Assembly (NCBI GenBank): GCA_964369885.1
Contig: CAYJGQ010000034.1
Coordinates: 1 to 19,896 of the forward strand
Length of the DNA: 19,896 nucleotides
Source: Heteroruminococcus sp964369885
GTDB lineage: Bacteria > Bacillota > Clostridia > Oscillospirales > Ruminococcaceae
Direction of reading: 5' to 3'
Every line of letters starts with the position of its first letter. Position 1 is the stretch's first letter. This document shows, piece by piece, positions 1 to 6,861 of this stretch. The notes beneath the pieces were generated by a model. It was not told the DNA's origin. It saw only the letters and a list, made by a program, of their open reading frames with translations, and searched no databases. A program made the position numbers and the translations under genes.

Positions 1-22
1 GCAATTACTCACCAAGATCAAA

Positions 23-178
23 TCACTCTTCTTTATTATTTAACTCAGCGATACTAATAGGCATATCATTTGCAGAAATATATTCTTCTTCGCAGGTTTG
101 CTGTGCCTCTATAAGAATATTTATAGCACTTTCCATAGCGGCCATCGCTTTAAAATACATCGATTTATAGTCAGCCAT
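23..178 (-). CDS. Small hypothetical protein, 51 aa
   Basis: This short reading frame starts at an ATG preceded by GAGGAAGAGGTG four bases upstream, a strong ribosome site, and ends at TGA. The product begins MADYKSMYFK, is rich in Ala, Met and Glu, has no membrane segment, and reads as one amphipathic helix (about residues 5-35) followed by a loose tail with ISANDMPIS. I recall similar short proteins with a MADYK-type start beside phage-like or conjugative-element regulators in Clostridia, but cannot name a family. It diverges from the HTH gene at 307, with paired palindromes between them, so it may be controlled by that regulator. Function unknown. The RBS and clean frame make it likely to be a real gene. 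Confidence 0.7.
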   Translation of the reverse strand: MADYKSMYFKAMAAMESAINILIEAQQTCEEEYISANDMPISIAELNNKEE

Positions 179-221
179 AAAACACCTCTTCCTCTAAAGC
201 TTGCACCATAGTTTTTTATGT

Positions 222-256
222 GGACTAATACAAGTCCCATTGTAGCACATACTACA
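222..256. promoter_or_regulatory. Two 16-bp palindromes, candidate operators
   Basis: Two inverted repeats of the same geometry lie in the divergent intergenic region: GGACT-N6-AGTCC (222-237) and TGTAG-N6-CTACA (241-256), with centres 19 bp apart. The second overlaps a possible -35 hexamer TTGTAG (240-245) that is followed 18 bases later by TAAAGA (264-269), a weak SigA-like promoter for the HTH gene. Cro/CI-type proteins usually bind such dyads as dimers, so autoregulation by the adjacent HTH protein is inferred. The arms differ in sequence, so they may not be sites for the same protein. Confidence 0.4.
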
Positions 257-306
257 TCTAAAATAAAGATATAGAACCAAATTTAGTTCATTTTTTGAGG
301 TGTTAT

Positions 307-546
307 ATGGCTGAGCAAAAAATCAAATCTGATGATAAAATTTTTATTGGTCAAAATATAAGGCAAATAAGAAAAAGCCGAAATATCGGGCAAACAGAGT
401 TTGTGCGCCTATTGCAGTTACGTGGGATTAGCATGACCCGTGAGGCCTTTGTTAAAATTGAGCGTGGTATCCAGCATATATCCGCATCACAACTGCGTGC
501 CATGCGTGACCTGCTGTCCACCAGCTATGATGAGCTACTGAAATAA
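307..546 (+). CDS. Cro/CI-type HTH transcriptional regulator, 79 aa
   Basis: This is a small DNA-binding protein of the HTH_3 (Xre) type. Residues about 16-70 make the five-helix fold: IGQNIRQIRKSR is helix 1, IGQTEFVRLLQLRG holds helix 2 and the turn, TREAFVKIERG is the recognition helix and following turn, and SASQLRAMRDLLSTS closes the fold. There is no second domain, so it is a stand-alone Cro-like repressor or a transfer-element type switch. The ATG at 307 is chosen because GAGGTG lies five bases upstream; the in-frame TTG at 295 would overlap that site. It diverges from the 51-aa gene at 23-178. A bidirectional terminator follows 13 bases after the stop. The target is unknown; the adjacent palindromes are the obvious candidates. 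Confidence 0.85.
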   Translation: MAEQKIKSDDKIFIGQNIRQIRKSRNIGQTEFVRLLQLRGISMTREAFVKIERGIQHISASQLRAMRDLLSTSYDELLK

Positions 547-559
547 CCCCCTTACGCCA

Positions 560-589
560 AAAACGGACGGCCATGTGGCCGTCCGTTTT
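560..589. terminator. Bidirectional intrinsic terminator
   Basis: A perfect 13-bp stem (560-572 with 577-589) with loop ATGT has a GC-rich core (CGGACGGCC) and runs of A and T at its ends. It therefore gives a U-tract when read from either strand. It lies between the convergent HTH gene (stop 546) and gpmI (stop 608). Confidence 0.9.
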
Positions 590-607
590 AGTGTGTAAAA
601 TTTCATT

Positions 608-2119
608 TTACAAAATAATGCTTGTACCGTCCATCTCGGCGGGTTTTTCCAGGCCAAGTAGGGAAAGCATGGTGGGGGCTATGTCGGCCAGTCGGCCGCC
701 CTCACGCAGTTTGCAGTCGGCACCGGCCACAAGGAATGGTACCTCATTTGTGGTGTGTGCTGTAAAGGGTGAGCCGTCGGGCTCATACATCTGGTCGGCG
801 TTGCCGTGGTCGGCGGTTATAAGGGCTGTGCCACCCACCTCCAGAAGTTTATCCACCACCTTACCAAGGCAGGTATCCACGGCCTCCACGGCGGCCACAG
901 CGGCATCAAACACACCGGTGTGTCCCACCATATCGCAGTTGGCAAAGTTTAATATTATAACGTCATACTTGCCACTCTCTATGCGTTTTACGGCCTCGTC
1001 GGCCACCTCGTAGGCACTCATCTCGGGCTTTAGGTCATAGGTTGCAACCTTGGGGGATGCAATTAGCGCCCTGTCCTCACCCTCGCTTGTGGCCTCCACC
1101 CCTCCGTTGAAGAAGAAGGTCACATGGGCATACTTCTCGGTTTCGGCAATGCGCAGTTGGGTAAGCCCCTTGCGTGAGATGTAGTCGCCAAATGTGTTGT
1201 CCAGCGACTGAGGCTTGTAGGCCACCTCAACATTTGGCATGGTGGCATCGTACTGGGTAAGGCAAACAAAGTGCAGGGGGAAGTGTCCGTTTTTGCGCTC
1301 AAAGCCATCAAACGCGGGATCTACAAATGTGCGGGTAATCTCACGGGCACGGTCGGGGCGGAAGTTGAAGAATATCACCGAATCGTTAGGGGAGATTTTA
1401 CCCTCCTCGGTGCAGGCGGTGGGCACTACAAACTCATCGGTAACGTCATTTTTATAGGAGTTTGGCATCACTTCAAGTGCAGGCACCTTGTCGTCCTGTC
1501 CGTAAACCATGGCGGCATAGGCCTGCTCAACACGCTCAAAGCGGTTGTCGCGGTCCATGGCAAAGTAACGTCCCATAATTGTGGCAATTTGGCCAACCCC
1601 TATGCTGTCCATCTTGGCCTGAAGCTCGGCCACAAAATCCCCACCCGACGAGGGGGGCACGTCACGGCCGTCCATGAAGCAGTGTACAAAAACCTTGGTA
1701 AGACCTGCACGCTTTGCAAGCTCCAACAAGGCATACAGGTGTGTGTTATGGCTGTGCACACCACCGTCGGACAAAAGCCCCATCATGTGCAAAGCGGTGT
1801 CGTGTTTTTTACAGTTTTCCACAGCCGAAAGAAATGTGGCATTTTCAAAGAAATCGCCGTCCTTTATCGACTTTGTTATGCGGGTGAGCTCCTGATAAAC
1901 CACACGGCCTGCGCCTATGTTGGTGTGCCCCACCTCGGAATTACCCATCTGTCCATCGGGAAGACCCACGTCCATACCCGATGCACCTATACGGGTGAGG
2001 GGGTATTTTGTGGCCAGGGCATCCCAATTTGGGGTTTTTGCGGCTGTAATGGCGTTGCCGTAGTTATCATCACGGCAACCAAAGCCGTCTAAAATTATTA
2101 GTGCCAATGGTTTTTTCAT
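608..2119 (-). CDS. gpmI: 2,3-bisphosphoglycerate-independent phosphoglycerate mutase
   Basis: This enzyme interconverts 3-phosphoglycerate and 2-phosphoglycerate in glycolysis and gluconeogenesis, using two Mn ions and a phosphoserine intermediate. At 503 aa it is full length for the family (about 510). Metal site residues are visible: Asp11 in ILDGFG, the catalytic Ser61 in QMGNSEVGH, His122 in DGGVHSH, FMDGRDVPP (148-156), RPDRAREI (254-261), Asp396/His400 in CDMVGHTG, Asp437/His438 in TADHGN, and His455 in TAHTTNEVP. The phosphatase half is interrupted by the transferase domain (about 80-310), as usual. GGAG lies about nine bases before the ATG. It is the last gene of the run that reads membrane protein, tpiA, gpmI, 25 bases after tpiA, and ends at the shared terminator 560-589. 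Confidence 0.97.
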   Translation of the reverse strand: MKKPLALIILDGFGCRDDNYGNAITAAKTPNWDALATKYPLTRIGASGMDVGLPDGQMGNSEVGHTNIGAGRVVYQELTRITKSIKDGDFFENATFLSAVENCKKHDTALHMMGLLSDGGVHSHNTHLYALLELAKRAGLTKVFVHCFMDGRDVPPSSGGDFVAELQAKMDSIGVGQIATIMGRYFAMDRDNRFERVEQAYAAMVYGQDDKVPALEVMPNSYKNDVTDEFVVPTACTEEGKISPNDSVIFFNFRPDRAREITRTFVDPAFDGFERKNGHFPLHFVCLTQYDATMPNVEVAYKPQSLDNTFGDYISRKGLTQLRIAETEKYAHVTFFFNGGVEATSEGEDRALIASPKVATYDLKPEMSAYEVADEAVKRIESGKYDVIILNFANCDMVGHTGVFDAAVAAVEAVDTCLGKVVDKLLEVGGTALITADHGNADQMYEPDGSPFTAHTTNEVPFLVAGADCKLREGGRLADIAPTMLSLLGLEKPAEMDGTSIIL

Positions 2120-2144
2120 GCTATGTTCTCCAGTTGTGTTTAGT

Positions 2145-2912
2145 TTATTTTGATGCAGCCTTTATAATTGCCGCAAAATCCTCGGCTTTAAGGGAAGCCC
2201 CACCTATCAGCCCACCGTCCACATGCTCCTGCGCAAGTAGCTCGTCGGCATTCTTGGCATTCATCGAGCCACCGTACTGAACAGTAATGCCGTCGGCGGC
2301 GGTCTTGCCGTACAGCTCGCAAATCAGCCCACGAATCACACCGCAAACCTCGCCTGCCTGCTCCGAGGTGGCGGTCTTGCCTGTGCCAATGGCCCACACC
2401 GGCTCGTATGCCACTATGATGCGGGAAAGCTCCTGCTCACTCACGCCGCCAAGTGCTACCTTGGTTTGCAGGCGCACAACCTCATCGGTAATGCCGCTCT
2501 CGCGTTCCTCCAGCAGTTCGCCCACGCAAAGAATAACCGAAAGCCCTGCATCCAGCGCGGCACGGGTACGCTGTGCCACGGTGGCATCGGTCTCGGCAAA
2601 GTACTGGCGGCGCTCGCTATGTCCAATTACCACATAAGGCACGCCCATTTCGCTGAGCATATCGGCCGAAATCTCGCCTGTATAGGCACCGCTTTTGGCA
2701 AAGTGGCAGTTCTGGGCGCCCACTGCTATGTTTGTGCCCTGTGTGGCCTGCAGTGCTGTTTCAAGGTTTGTAAAGGGCACGCAAATTACAATACCACAAT
2801 CAGCATCCTTGGCCATTGGGGCAAGCTCTTCAATAAGAGTCTTGGCCTCGGCACGGGTCTTGTTCATCTTCCAGTTTCCGGCGATAACCGCCTTGCGCAA
2901 AGTTTTATTCAT
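2145..2912 (-). CDS. tpiA: Triosephosphate isomerase
   Basis: The enzyme interconverts dihydroxyacetone phosphate and glyceraldehyde 3-phosphate. The 255-aa chain is a complete TIM barrel. Catalytic residues are all present: Asn13 and Lys15 in AGNWKMN, electrophile His98 in VVIGHSERR, and base Glu170 in VAYEPVWAIGTGK, with mobile loop 6 (about 174-181) and the phosphate-gripping YGGS (213-216) and GGLIGGASL (233-242). AAAGGAG is well placed upstream of the ATG. It sits 33 bases after the membrane-protein gene and 25 bases before gpmI, so the three are probably one transcript. Confidence 0.97.
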   Translation of the reverse strand: MNKTLRKAVIAGNWKMNKTRAEAKTLIEELAPMAKDADCGIVICVPFTNLETALQATQGTNIAVGAQNCHFAKSGAYTGEISADMLSEMGVPYVVIGHSERRQYFAETDATVAQRTRAALDAGLSVILCVGELLEERESGITDEVVRLQTKVALGGVSEQELSRIIVAYEPVWAIGTGKTATSEQAGEVCGVIRGLICELYGKTAADGITVQYGGSMNAKNADELLAQEHVDGGLIGGASLKAEDFAAIIKAASK

Positions 2913-2945
2913 CGAAGTAAACTCCTTTATTATATTATTGTCTTT

Positions 2946-3722
2946 TTATTCTTCGGGGGTTTGCTCAGATATATGCTCGGCCTGTTCCTCGGCCATTGGG
3001 GTTTGGGGCTGTGCCTGGGGCGGCACCTCGGGTTGTATCAGTGGATTTGGGGTCTGCTGCGCCATGGGCTGCTGTGCCTGTGGGGCTTGCCATCCCACGG
3101 GTTGTTGCTGTGGCTGTTGTGGTTGTTGTGGTTGGTAGTAGTTATTTGTAGGTGGCGCATCGCTCTGTCCTCCCATGGATATGGACTGTCGATCACGAAT
3201 TACAAACAAGAACACCCACGGAATGGAAAACAATATAGACAAAACAAGAAACATCGTAGCATTTTTTGGGGTGTAGTCGCTGAAAATCTCGTAGTATGCC
3301 CAGTAAATAAGCACCGTAAGTGCCAATGACACAGGGACCGCCAATATTCCAAATATGCCAATGAACCCCGTTAGCAAACTCATGAACATATTTGCCGAAA
3401 CCAGGGCCAGCAGTACAGGTGCAAAAAAAGGTTTTTTGCCCTTGTAAACAAATATTTGGTCCACCACCTGACCCAGCAGGTAGTAATTTGCAATGGGCAC
3501 CCAGGCAAGCCAAGGATTTTCAATGTTTCTGCGCTGTGCTATTTTATATAGCGCTATGCCAAAAAACACATATGACACCACTAAAACTATTGCAATTATA
3601 ATAAAAGCCATAAGGAAGGTGCCAAGTAAAATTCCAAACATTGCACCCATGGGGCCGGCGCCTTCAAATCCTCCAAAAAAGCCTTCATAAAAATCATGAC
3701 TGAAACTATTGTAACTACTCAT
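2946..3722 (-). CDS. Unknown multi-pass membrane protein with Q/P-rich tail
   Basis: I do not recognise a named family with certainty. The 258-aa product has an N-terminal segment rich in Gly, Phe and Tyr (1-28), about four hydrophobic segments (29-60, 99-120, 122-147, 156-176), and a segment (about 63-95) containing NIENPWLAWVPIANYYLLGQ. That segment resembles the short motif of small clostridial membrane proteins in which a polar or aromatic loop lies between helices. Residues 187-258 form a low-complexity tail of Gln, Pro and Ala, probably cytoplasmic, ending acidic. AGGAGG ten bases upstream of the ATG sets the start. It lies between pgk and tpiA, 33 bases before tpiA, so it is co-transcribed with glycolytic genes. 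No catalytic motif is visible. A role in membrane-associated metabolism would be speculation. Confidence 0.8.
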   Translation of the reverse strand: MSSYNSFSHDFYEGFFGGFEGAGPMGAMFGILLGTFLMAFIIIAIVLVVSYVFFGIALYKIAQRRNIENPWLAWVPIANYYLLGQVVDQIFVYKGKKPFFAPVLLALVSANMFMSLLTGFIGIFGILAVPVSLALTVLIYWAYYEIFSDYTPKNATMFLVLSILFSIPWVFLFVIRDRQSISMGGQSDAPPTNNYYQPQQPQQPQQQPVGWQAPQAQQPMAQQTPNPLIQPEVPPQAQPQTPMAEEQAEHISEQTPEE

Positions 3723-3770
3723 AGGCCTAATCCTCCTGTGGTTTAACAGCCTTGGTCATAGACAAAATGA

Positions 3771-3791
3771 GGCGGGGGCTAATCCCCCGCC
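3771..3791 (-). terminator. Intrinsic terminator after pgk
   Basis: An 8-bp all-GC stem (3771-3778 with 3784-3791, GGCGGGGG/CCCCCGCC) with a 5-base loop lies 13 bases beyond the pgk stop. Read on the minus strand it is followed by TCATTTTGTC, a modest U-tract. It should end much of the pgk transcript before the membrane-protein gene, or act as a partial terminator that sets pgk above tpiA/gpmI. Confidence 0.75.
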
Positions 3792-3804
3792 CCACAAAAG
3801 TCGG

Positions 3805-5016
3805 TTACTTGTTGTTTATGCAGGCAATGCCGGGAAGCACCTTGCCCTCAAGGTACTCAAGGGAGGCACCGCCACCCGTCGAGATGTGGCTAACCTTGTC
3901 GGCAAATCCAAGCTGAGCCACAGCGGCTGCGCTGTCGCCGCCACCTATGATGGTGGTGGCATCTGTGGCGGCCAGGGCCTCGGCCACAGCGATGGTGCCC
4001 TTTGCAAGCACAGGGTTCTCAAACACGCCCATGGGGCCGTTCCATACAACGGTTTTTGCGGTCTTAACGGCATCTGCAAACAGGCCACGGCTCTCACTAC
4101 CTATATCCAGACCCATCTTGTCGGCAGGGATGCCGTCTGCGCTCACATTTTCAACCTCAATGGCGGCATCAATGGGATTTGGGAAGTCTTTAGCGGTCAC
4201 TACATCAACCGGCAGAAGTAGTTTTACGCCTTTTTCGTCGGCCTTCTTCATCATATCCTTGCAGTAGTCAATCTTCTCGGCATCCAAAAGCGATGTTCCA
4301 ACACCGTAACCCTTAGCGGCCAAGAAGGTGTAGGCCATGCCGCCACCTATAATTAGGGTATCGACCTTGGTTAGCAGGTTATCAATAACCGACAGCTTGT
4401 CGGCCACCTTTGCGCCGCCCAAAATTGCCACAAAGGGACGTCTTGGCTCCTCAACTGCATTGCCAAGGTAGTCGATCTCCTTTTGCATGAGGTAGCCAAC
4501 GGCGCTCTCGGAGATAAAGTCGGTCACGCCTGCGGTGGAGCAGTGGGCACGATGTGCCGAACCGAAGGCGTCGTTTACATATACATCGGCAAGGCTTGCA
4601 AGGTCTTTGCTAAAGCTCTCGCCGTTTTTGGTTTCTTCTGCGCGGAAACGTGTATTTTGAAGCAATATCACGCCGCCATCTTTAAGGGCTGCCACAGCGG
4701 CACGGGCCTTGTCACCCACCACGGTGTCGTCGTTTGCAAACACAACTTCACAACCAAGATGCTTCGAGAGGGCTACAGCCACAGGGGCCAGGGAGAATTT
4801 TTCCTCGGGGCCATTTTTGGGCTTGCCAAAGTGGGAGCAAAGTATAACCTTTGCGCCGTTTTGCATGAGGTATTTGATGGTTGGCAGTGCACCCACAATA
4901 CGGTTTTCGTCTGTGATGGCGCCGTCCTTCATGGGTACGTTAAAGTCACAGCGTACCAGCACTTTTTTTCCTGCTACATTTAGATCTTCTACGGTCTTTT
5001 TGTTAAGAGCTGCCAT
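3805..5016 (-). CDS. pgk: Phosphoglycerate kinase
   Basis: The enzyme transfers phosphate from 1,3-bisphosphoglycerate to ADP, the first ATP-making step of lower glycolysis. From the ATG at 5016 the protein is 403 aa, normal for the family. The start MAALNKKTVEDL is the typical N-terminus and has AAAGGATG nine bases upstream; a further in-frame upstream start would add eight residues but overlaps this ribosome site. Substrate motifs VLVRCDFNVP (19-28), SHFGKP (61-66) and FGSAHRAH (151-158) are present, as are nucleotide-side motifs ILGGAKVADK (198-207), IIGGGMAYTF (222-231), WNGPMGVFE (325-333), GGGDSAAAV (358-366) and STGGGASLEYLEG (379-391). It is transcribed from its own promoter at 5080-5108 and followed by a terminator. 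Confidence 0.97.
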   Translation of the reverse strand: MAALNKKTVEDLNVAGKKVLVRCDFNVPMKDGAITDENRIVGALPTIKYLMQNGAKVILCSHFGKPKNGPEEKFSLAPVAVALSKHLGCEVVFANDDTVVGDKARAAVAALKDGGVILLQNTRFRAEETKNGESFSKDLASLADVYVNDAFGSAHRAHCSTAGVTDFISESAVGYLMQKEIDYLGNAVEEPRRPFVAILGGAKVADKLSVIDNLLTKVDTLIIGGGMAYTFLAAKGYGVGTSLLDAEKIDYCKDMMKKADEKGVKLLLPVDVVTAKDFPNPIDAAIEVENVSADGIPADKMGLDIGSESRGLFADAVKTAKTVVWNGPMGVFENPVLAKGTIAVAEALAATDATTIIGGGDSAAAVAQLGFADKVSHISTGGGASLEYLEGKVLPGIACINNK

Positions 5017-5079
5017 TTTGTAATTCATCCTTTCAAACATTAGGTAAAATAATGCATTGGTTTGTAAATATCCTACTAC

Positions 5080-5108
5080 ATTCTAAAGCAAATGACACCT
5101 TTTTGCAA
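5080..5108 (-). promoter_or_regulatory. SigA-type promoter for pgk
   Basis: On the minus strand TTGCAA (5103-5108) and TAGAAT (5080-5085) are separated by 17 bases. Transcription would begin near 5073, giving a leader of about 57 bases before the pgk ATG. Confidence 0.75.
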
Positions 5109-5141
5109 GTCCCGCAGACCCTTTATTTATCTGTATATGCC

Positions 5142-5157
5142 CTTGCAGATCTGCAAG
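5142..5157. promoter_or_regulatory. 16-bp perfect palindrome upstream of pgk
   Basis: CTTGCAGATCTGCAAG is a gapless dyad 33 bases upstream of the pgk -35. It lies about 107 bases upstream of the EamA -35 on the other side. It has no U-tract and is too tight for an RNA hairpin, so a protein-binding site is more likely. The rest of the 320-base gap between pgk and the EamA gene is A+T-rich with no reading frame that I can support. Confidence 0.5.
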
Positions 5158-5264
5158 CAAACAATCCGCACAACTTGTTATTAACTTTGGATAAAAATTA
5201 CATTTATACCGATGTGTTTTTGTGAACTTTTCCGCCACCCTCACTGCCTAAAAAAAACTGCAAC

Positions 5265-5293
5265 TTTACAATAATATTTCACTTTGCTATAAT
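5265..5293 (+). promoter_or_regulatory. Near-consensus SigA promoter for the EamA gene
   Basis: TTTACA (5265-5270), a 17-base spacer and TATAAT (5288-5293), with an extended -10 TGC just before it. Transcription would start near 5300, about 37 bases before the ATG. Confidence 0.9.
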
Positions 5294-5336
5294 TGGAAAA
5301 GTTTTGTAATTTATACTCGGATAAGGAGCTTTTTAT

Positions 5337-6230
5337 ATGAACAAATCCAGCCTACGGGGCAACGCCATGTTAATATTAGCCGCCATGATTTGGGGTGCCG
5401 CCTTTGTGGCTCAAAGCGTCGGCATGGACTACGTCGGCCCCTTCACCTTCAACACCGCCCGCTCGGTGTTGGGCGGCCTTGCCCTGCTGCCCGTAATTTG
5501 GATGAGGGATAAAAAGGGGGCATCGCCCCCCATAAGTAACAAGGCACAGCGCAAGGTGCTAATAATAGGCGGTATATGTTGCGGCACCGCCTTGGCTGTT
5601 GGCAGTGCATTTCAGCAGATGGGGGTGGCTCAAACCACCGTGGGCAAGGCAGGGTTTATAACTGCACTGTACATAGTAATAGTGCCACTGCTTGGCATTT
5701 TGCTGGGCAAAAAACCCGGCCTTTTTGTCTGGATTGGGGTTGGCCTTGCGGTGGGAGGCATGTACCTTCTTTGCATCACCGAGGGTTTTCATATGCAAAT
5801 TGGCGACCTGTTGGTTTTGCTGTGCGCCGTTGCCTTTGCTGTACACATACTTGTAATCGACCACTTTTCCCCAAAAACCGACGGAGTGCGCATGTCCTGC
5901 ATACAATTTTTTGTCTGCGCTGCGCTGTCCTCCATACCCATGTTTTTGTTTGAAAGCCCCTCCATATCGGCTCTGCTAAGTGCCGCCGCACCCATACTTT
6001 ATGCAGGTGTGCTGTCAAGCGGCGTGGGCTACACCCTGCAAATAATGGCTCAAAAAAACACCGACCCCACCCTTGCCTCACTACTGCTAAGCCTTGAATC
6101 GGTTTTTGCGGTGATTGCAGGCTGGGTACTGCTTTCGCAGGGGCTGTCCGCAAGGGAGATTTTTGGCTGTGTGCTGGTATTTGTGGCCATAATTTTGGCC
6201 CAGTGGCCACAAAAAAAGTTGGCGGTATAA
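5337..6230 (+). CDS. EamA/DMT-family transporter
   Basis: This is a 297-aa inner-membrane carrier of the drug/metabolite transporter superfamily with ten predicted helices in two EamA repeats (about 7-141 and 152-290). The first repeat opens with ILAAMIWGAAFVAQ, the typical start of RhaT/YdcZ-like exporters, and GxxFITALYIVIVPLLG marks helices 3-4. The second contains SGVGYTLQIMAQKNTDPTLASLLLSLESVFA, the classic EamA end signature. Such carriers export amino acids, nucleotides or drugs; the substrate here cannot be read. AAGGAG lies eight bases upstream of the ATG. It diverges from pgk and precedes trxA by 210 bases. No good terminator was found after it. Confidence 0.9.
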   Translation: MNKSSLRGNAMLILAAMIWGAAFVAQSVGMDYVGPFTFNTARSVLGGLALLPVIWMRDKKGASPPISNKAQRKVLIIGGICCGTALAVGSAFQQMGVAQTTVGKAGFITALYIVIVPLLGILLGKKPGLFVWIGVGLAVGGMYLLCITEGFHMQIGDLLVLLCAVAFAVHILVIDHFSPKTDGVRMSCIQFFVCAALSSIPMFLFESPSISALLSAAAPILYAGVLSSGVGYTLQIMAQKNTDPTLASLLLSLESVFAVIAGWVLLSQGLSAREIFGCVLVFVAIILAQWPQKKLAV

Positions 6231-6348
6231 TGATTTTTCAAGGCCACTGCGCCCATTTTGTGCTCGGCCAAGCCAAAAACAGCACATAAAAAACCATCAA
6301 ACTGCTTATGCGGACTTAAAATGCTCACACAAGCTTAACAAAATCCAC

Positions 6349-6376
6349 TTGTAAATAGACAAAAATAGTGTATAAT
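6349..6376 (+). promoter_or_regulatory. SigA-type promoter for trxA
   Basis: TTGTAA (6349-6354), a 16-base spacer and TATAAT (6371-6376). Start of transcription near 6383 gives a leader of about 58 bases with a weak small hairpin (ACAC...GGCA...TGCC...GTGT) before AAGGAGG at 6427-6433. Confidence 0.75.
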
Positions 6377-6440
6377 AAACCTACACAGGCATTTTTGCCC
6401 GGTGTGATGAATATAACTGTATAATTAAGGAGGTTTTACA

Positions 6441-6764
6441 ATGTCTAATGCTGTTTCTTTGTCCTCTTCAAATTTTGATACCACCATCAATCCCCAAAGC
6501 GGTTTGATTCTTGTGGATTTTTGGGCCGCATGGTGTGGCCCCTGCATGATGCTTGGCCCCGTAATTGATCAGGTAGCCGACGAGCTGGACGGCAAGGTCA
6601 TGGTATGCAAGGTAAATGTAGACGAGGCGCAGGATCTGGCCCAGCGCTACGGTGTAATGTCCATCCCCACCCTTATCCTCTTCAAAAACGGTGTAGAGGT
6701 TGACCGCGAGATGGGCGTACAGCCCAAGGATAAGCTTCTTGCCTTTGTGCAAAAACATATGTAA
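6441..6764 (+). CDS. trxA: Thioredoxin
   Basis: A cytoplasmic dithiol-disulfide reductant recharged by thioredoxin reductase. The 107-aa chain is a complete single thioredoxin fold with the active site WCGPC (redox Cys32 and Cys35), the buried Asp26 in VDFWA, and the cis-proline loop MSIPTLILFKNG (Pro76). There is no signal peptide. AAGGAGG seven bases before the ATG is near ideal. No reductase gene is adjacent. A strong terminator follows at 6808-6842. The gene appears to be monocistronic from its own promoter. Confidence 0.95.
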   Translation: MSNAVSLSSSNFDTTINPQSGLILVDFWAAWCGPCMMLGPVIDQVADELDGKVMVCKVNVDEAQDLAQRYGVMSIPTLILFKNGVEVDREMGVQPKDKLLAFVQKHM

Positions 6765-6807
6765 TCATAAAAAAACATGGTGGAGCATATGCGGCCACCC
6801 ATGAAAC

Positions 6808-6842
6808 AAACTGCCACTATCAAAAAATGATAGTGGCAGTTT
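6808..6842 (+). terminator. Intrinsic terminator after trxA
   Basis: A perfect 15-bp stem (6808-6822 with 6828-6842) closes a five-A loop and runs into TTTTATTT. It lies between convergent trxA and the GNAT pseudogene and is best suited to trxA. A weaker GGTGG/CCACC hairpin lies just before it at about 6780-6800. Confidence 0.9.
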
Positions 6843-6861
6843 TTATTTGCAGAGATTATGC

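Noticed and set aside
1271..2092. Open frame of 273 codons antisense to gpmI
   Set aside because: Complete overlap with a clear gpmI gene and no plausible protein features.
2466..3329. Open frame of 287 codons antisense to tpiA and the membrane protein
   Set aside because: Shadow of two real genes; its Gly/Leu/Trp-rich end merely mirrors the Q/P-coding repeat.
5094..5114. CGGGAC...TGTC on the minus strand over the pgk promoter, recalling a CggR operator
   Set aside because: The half-sites are 11 bases apart rather than the six known for Bacillus CggR and there is only one copy.
6259..6286. Hairpin TGTGCT/AGCACA after the EamA gene as a terminator
   Set aside because: Only 6 bp, with a 16-base loop and followed by A's rather than T's on the plus strand.
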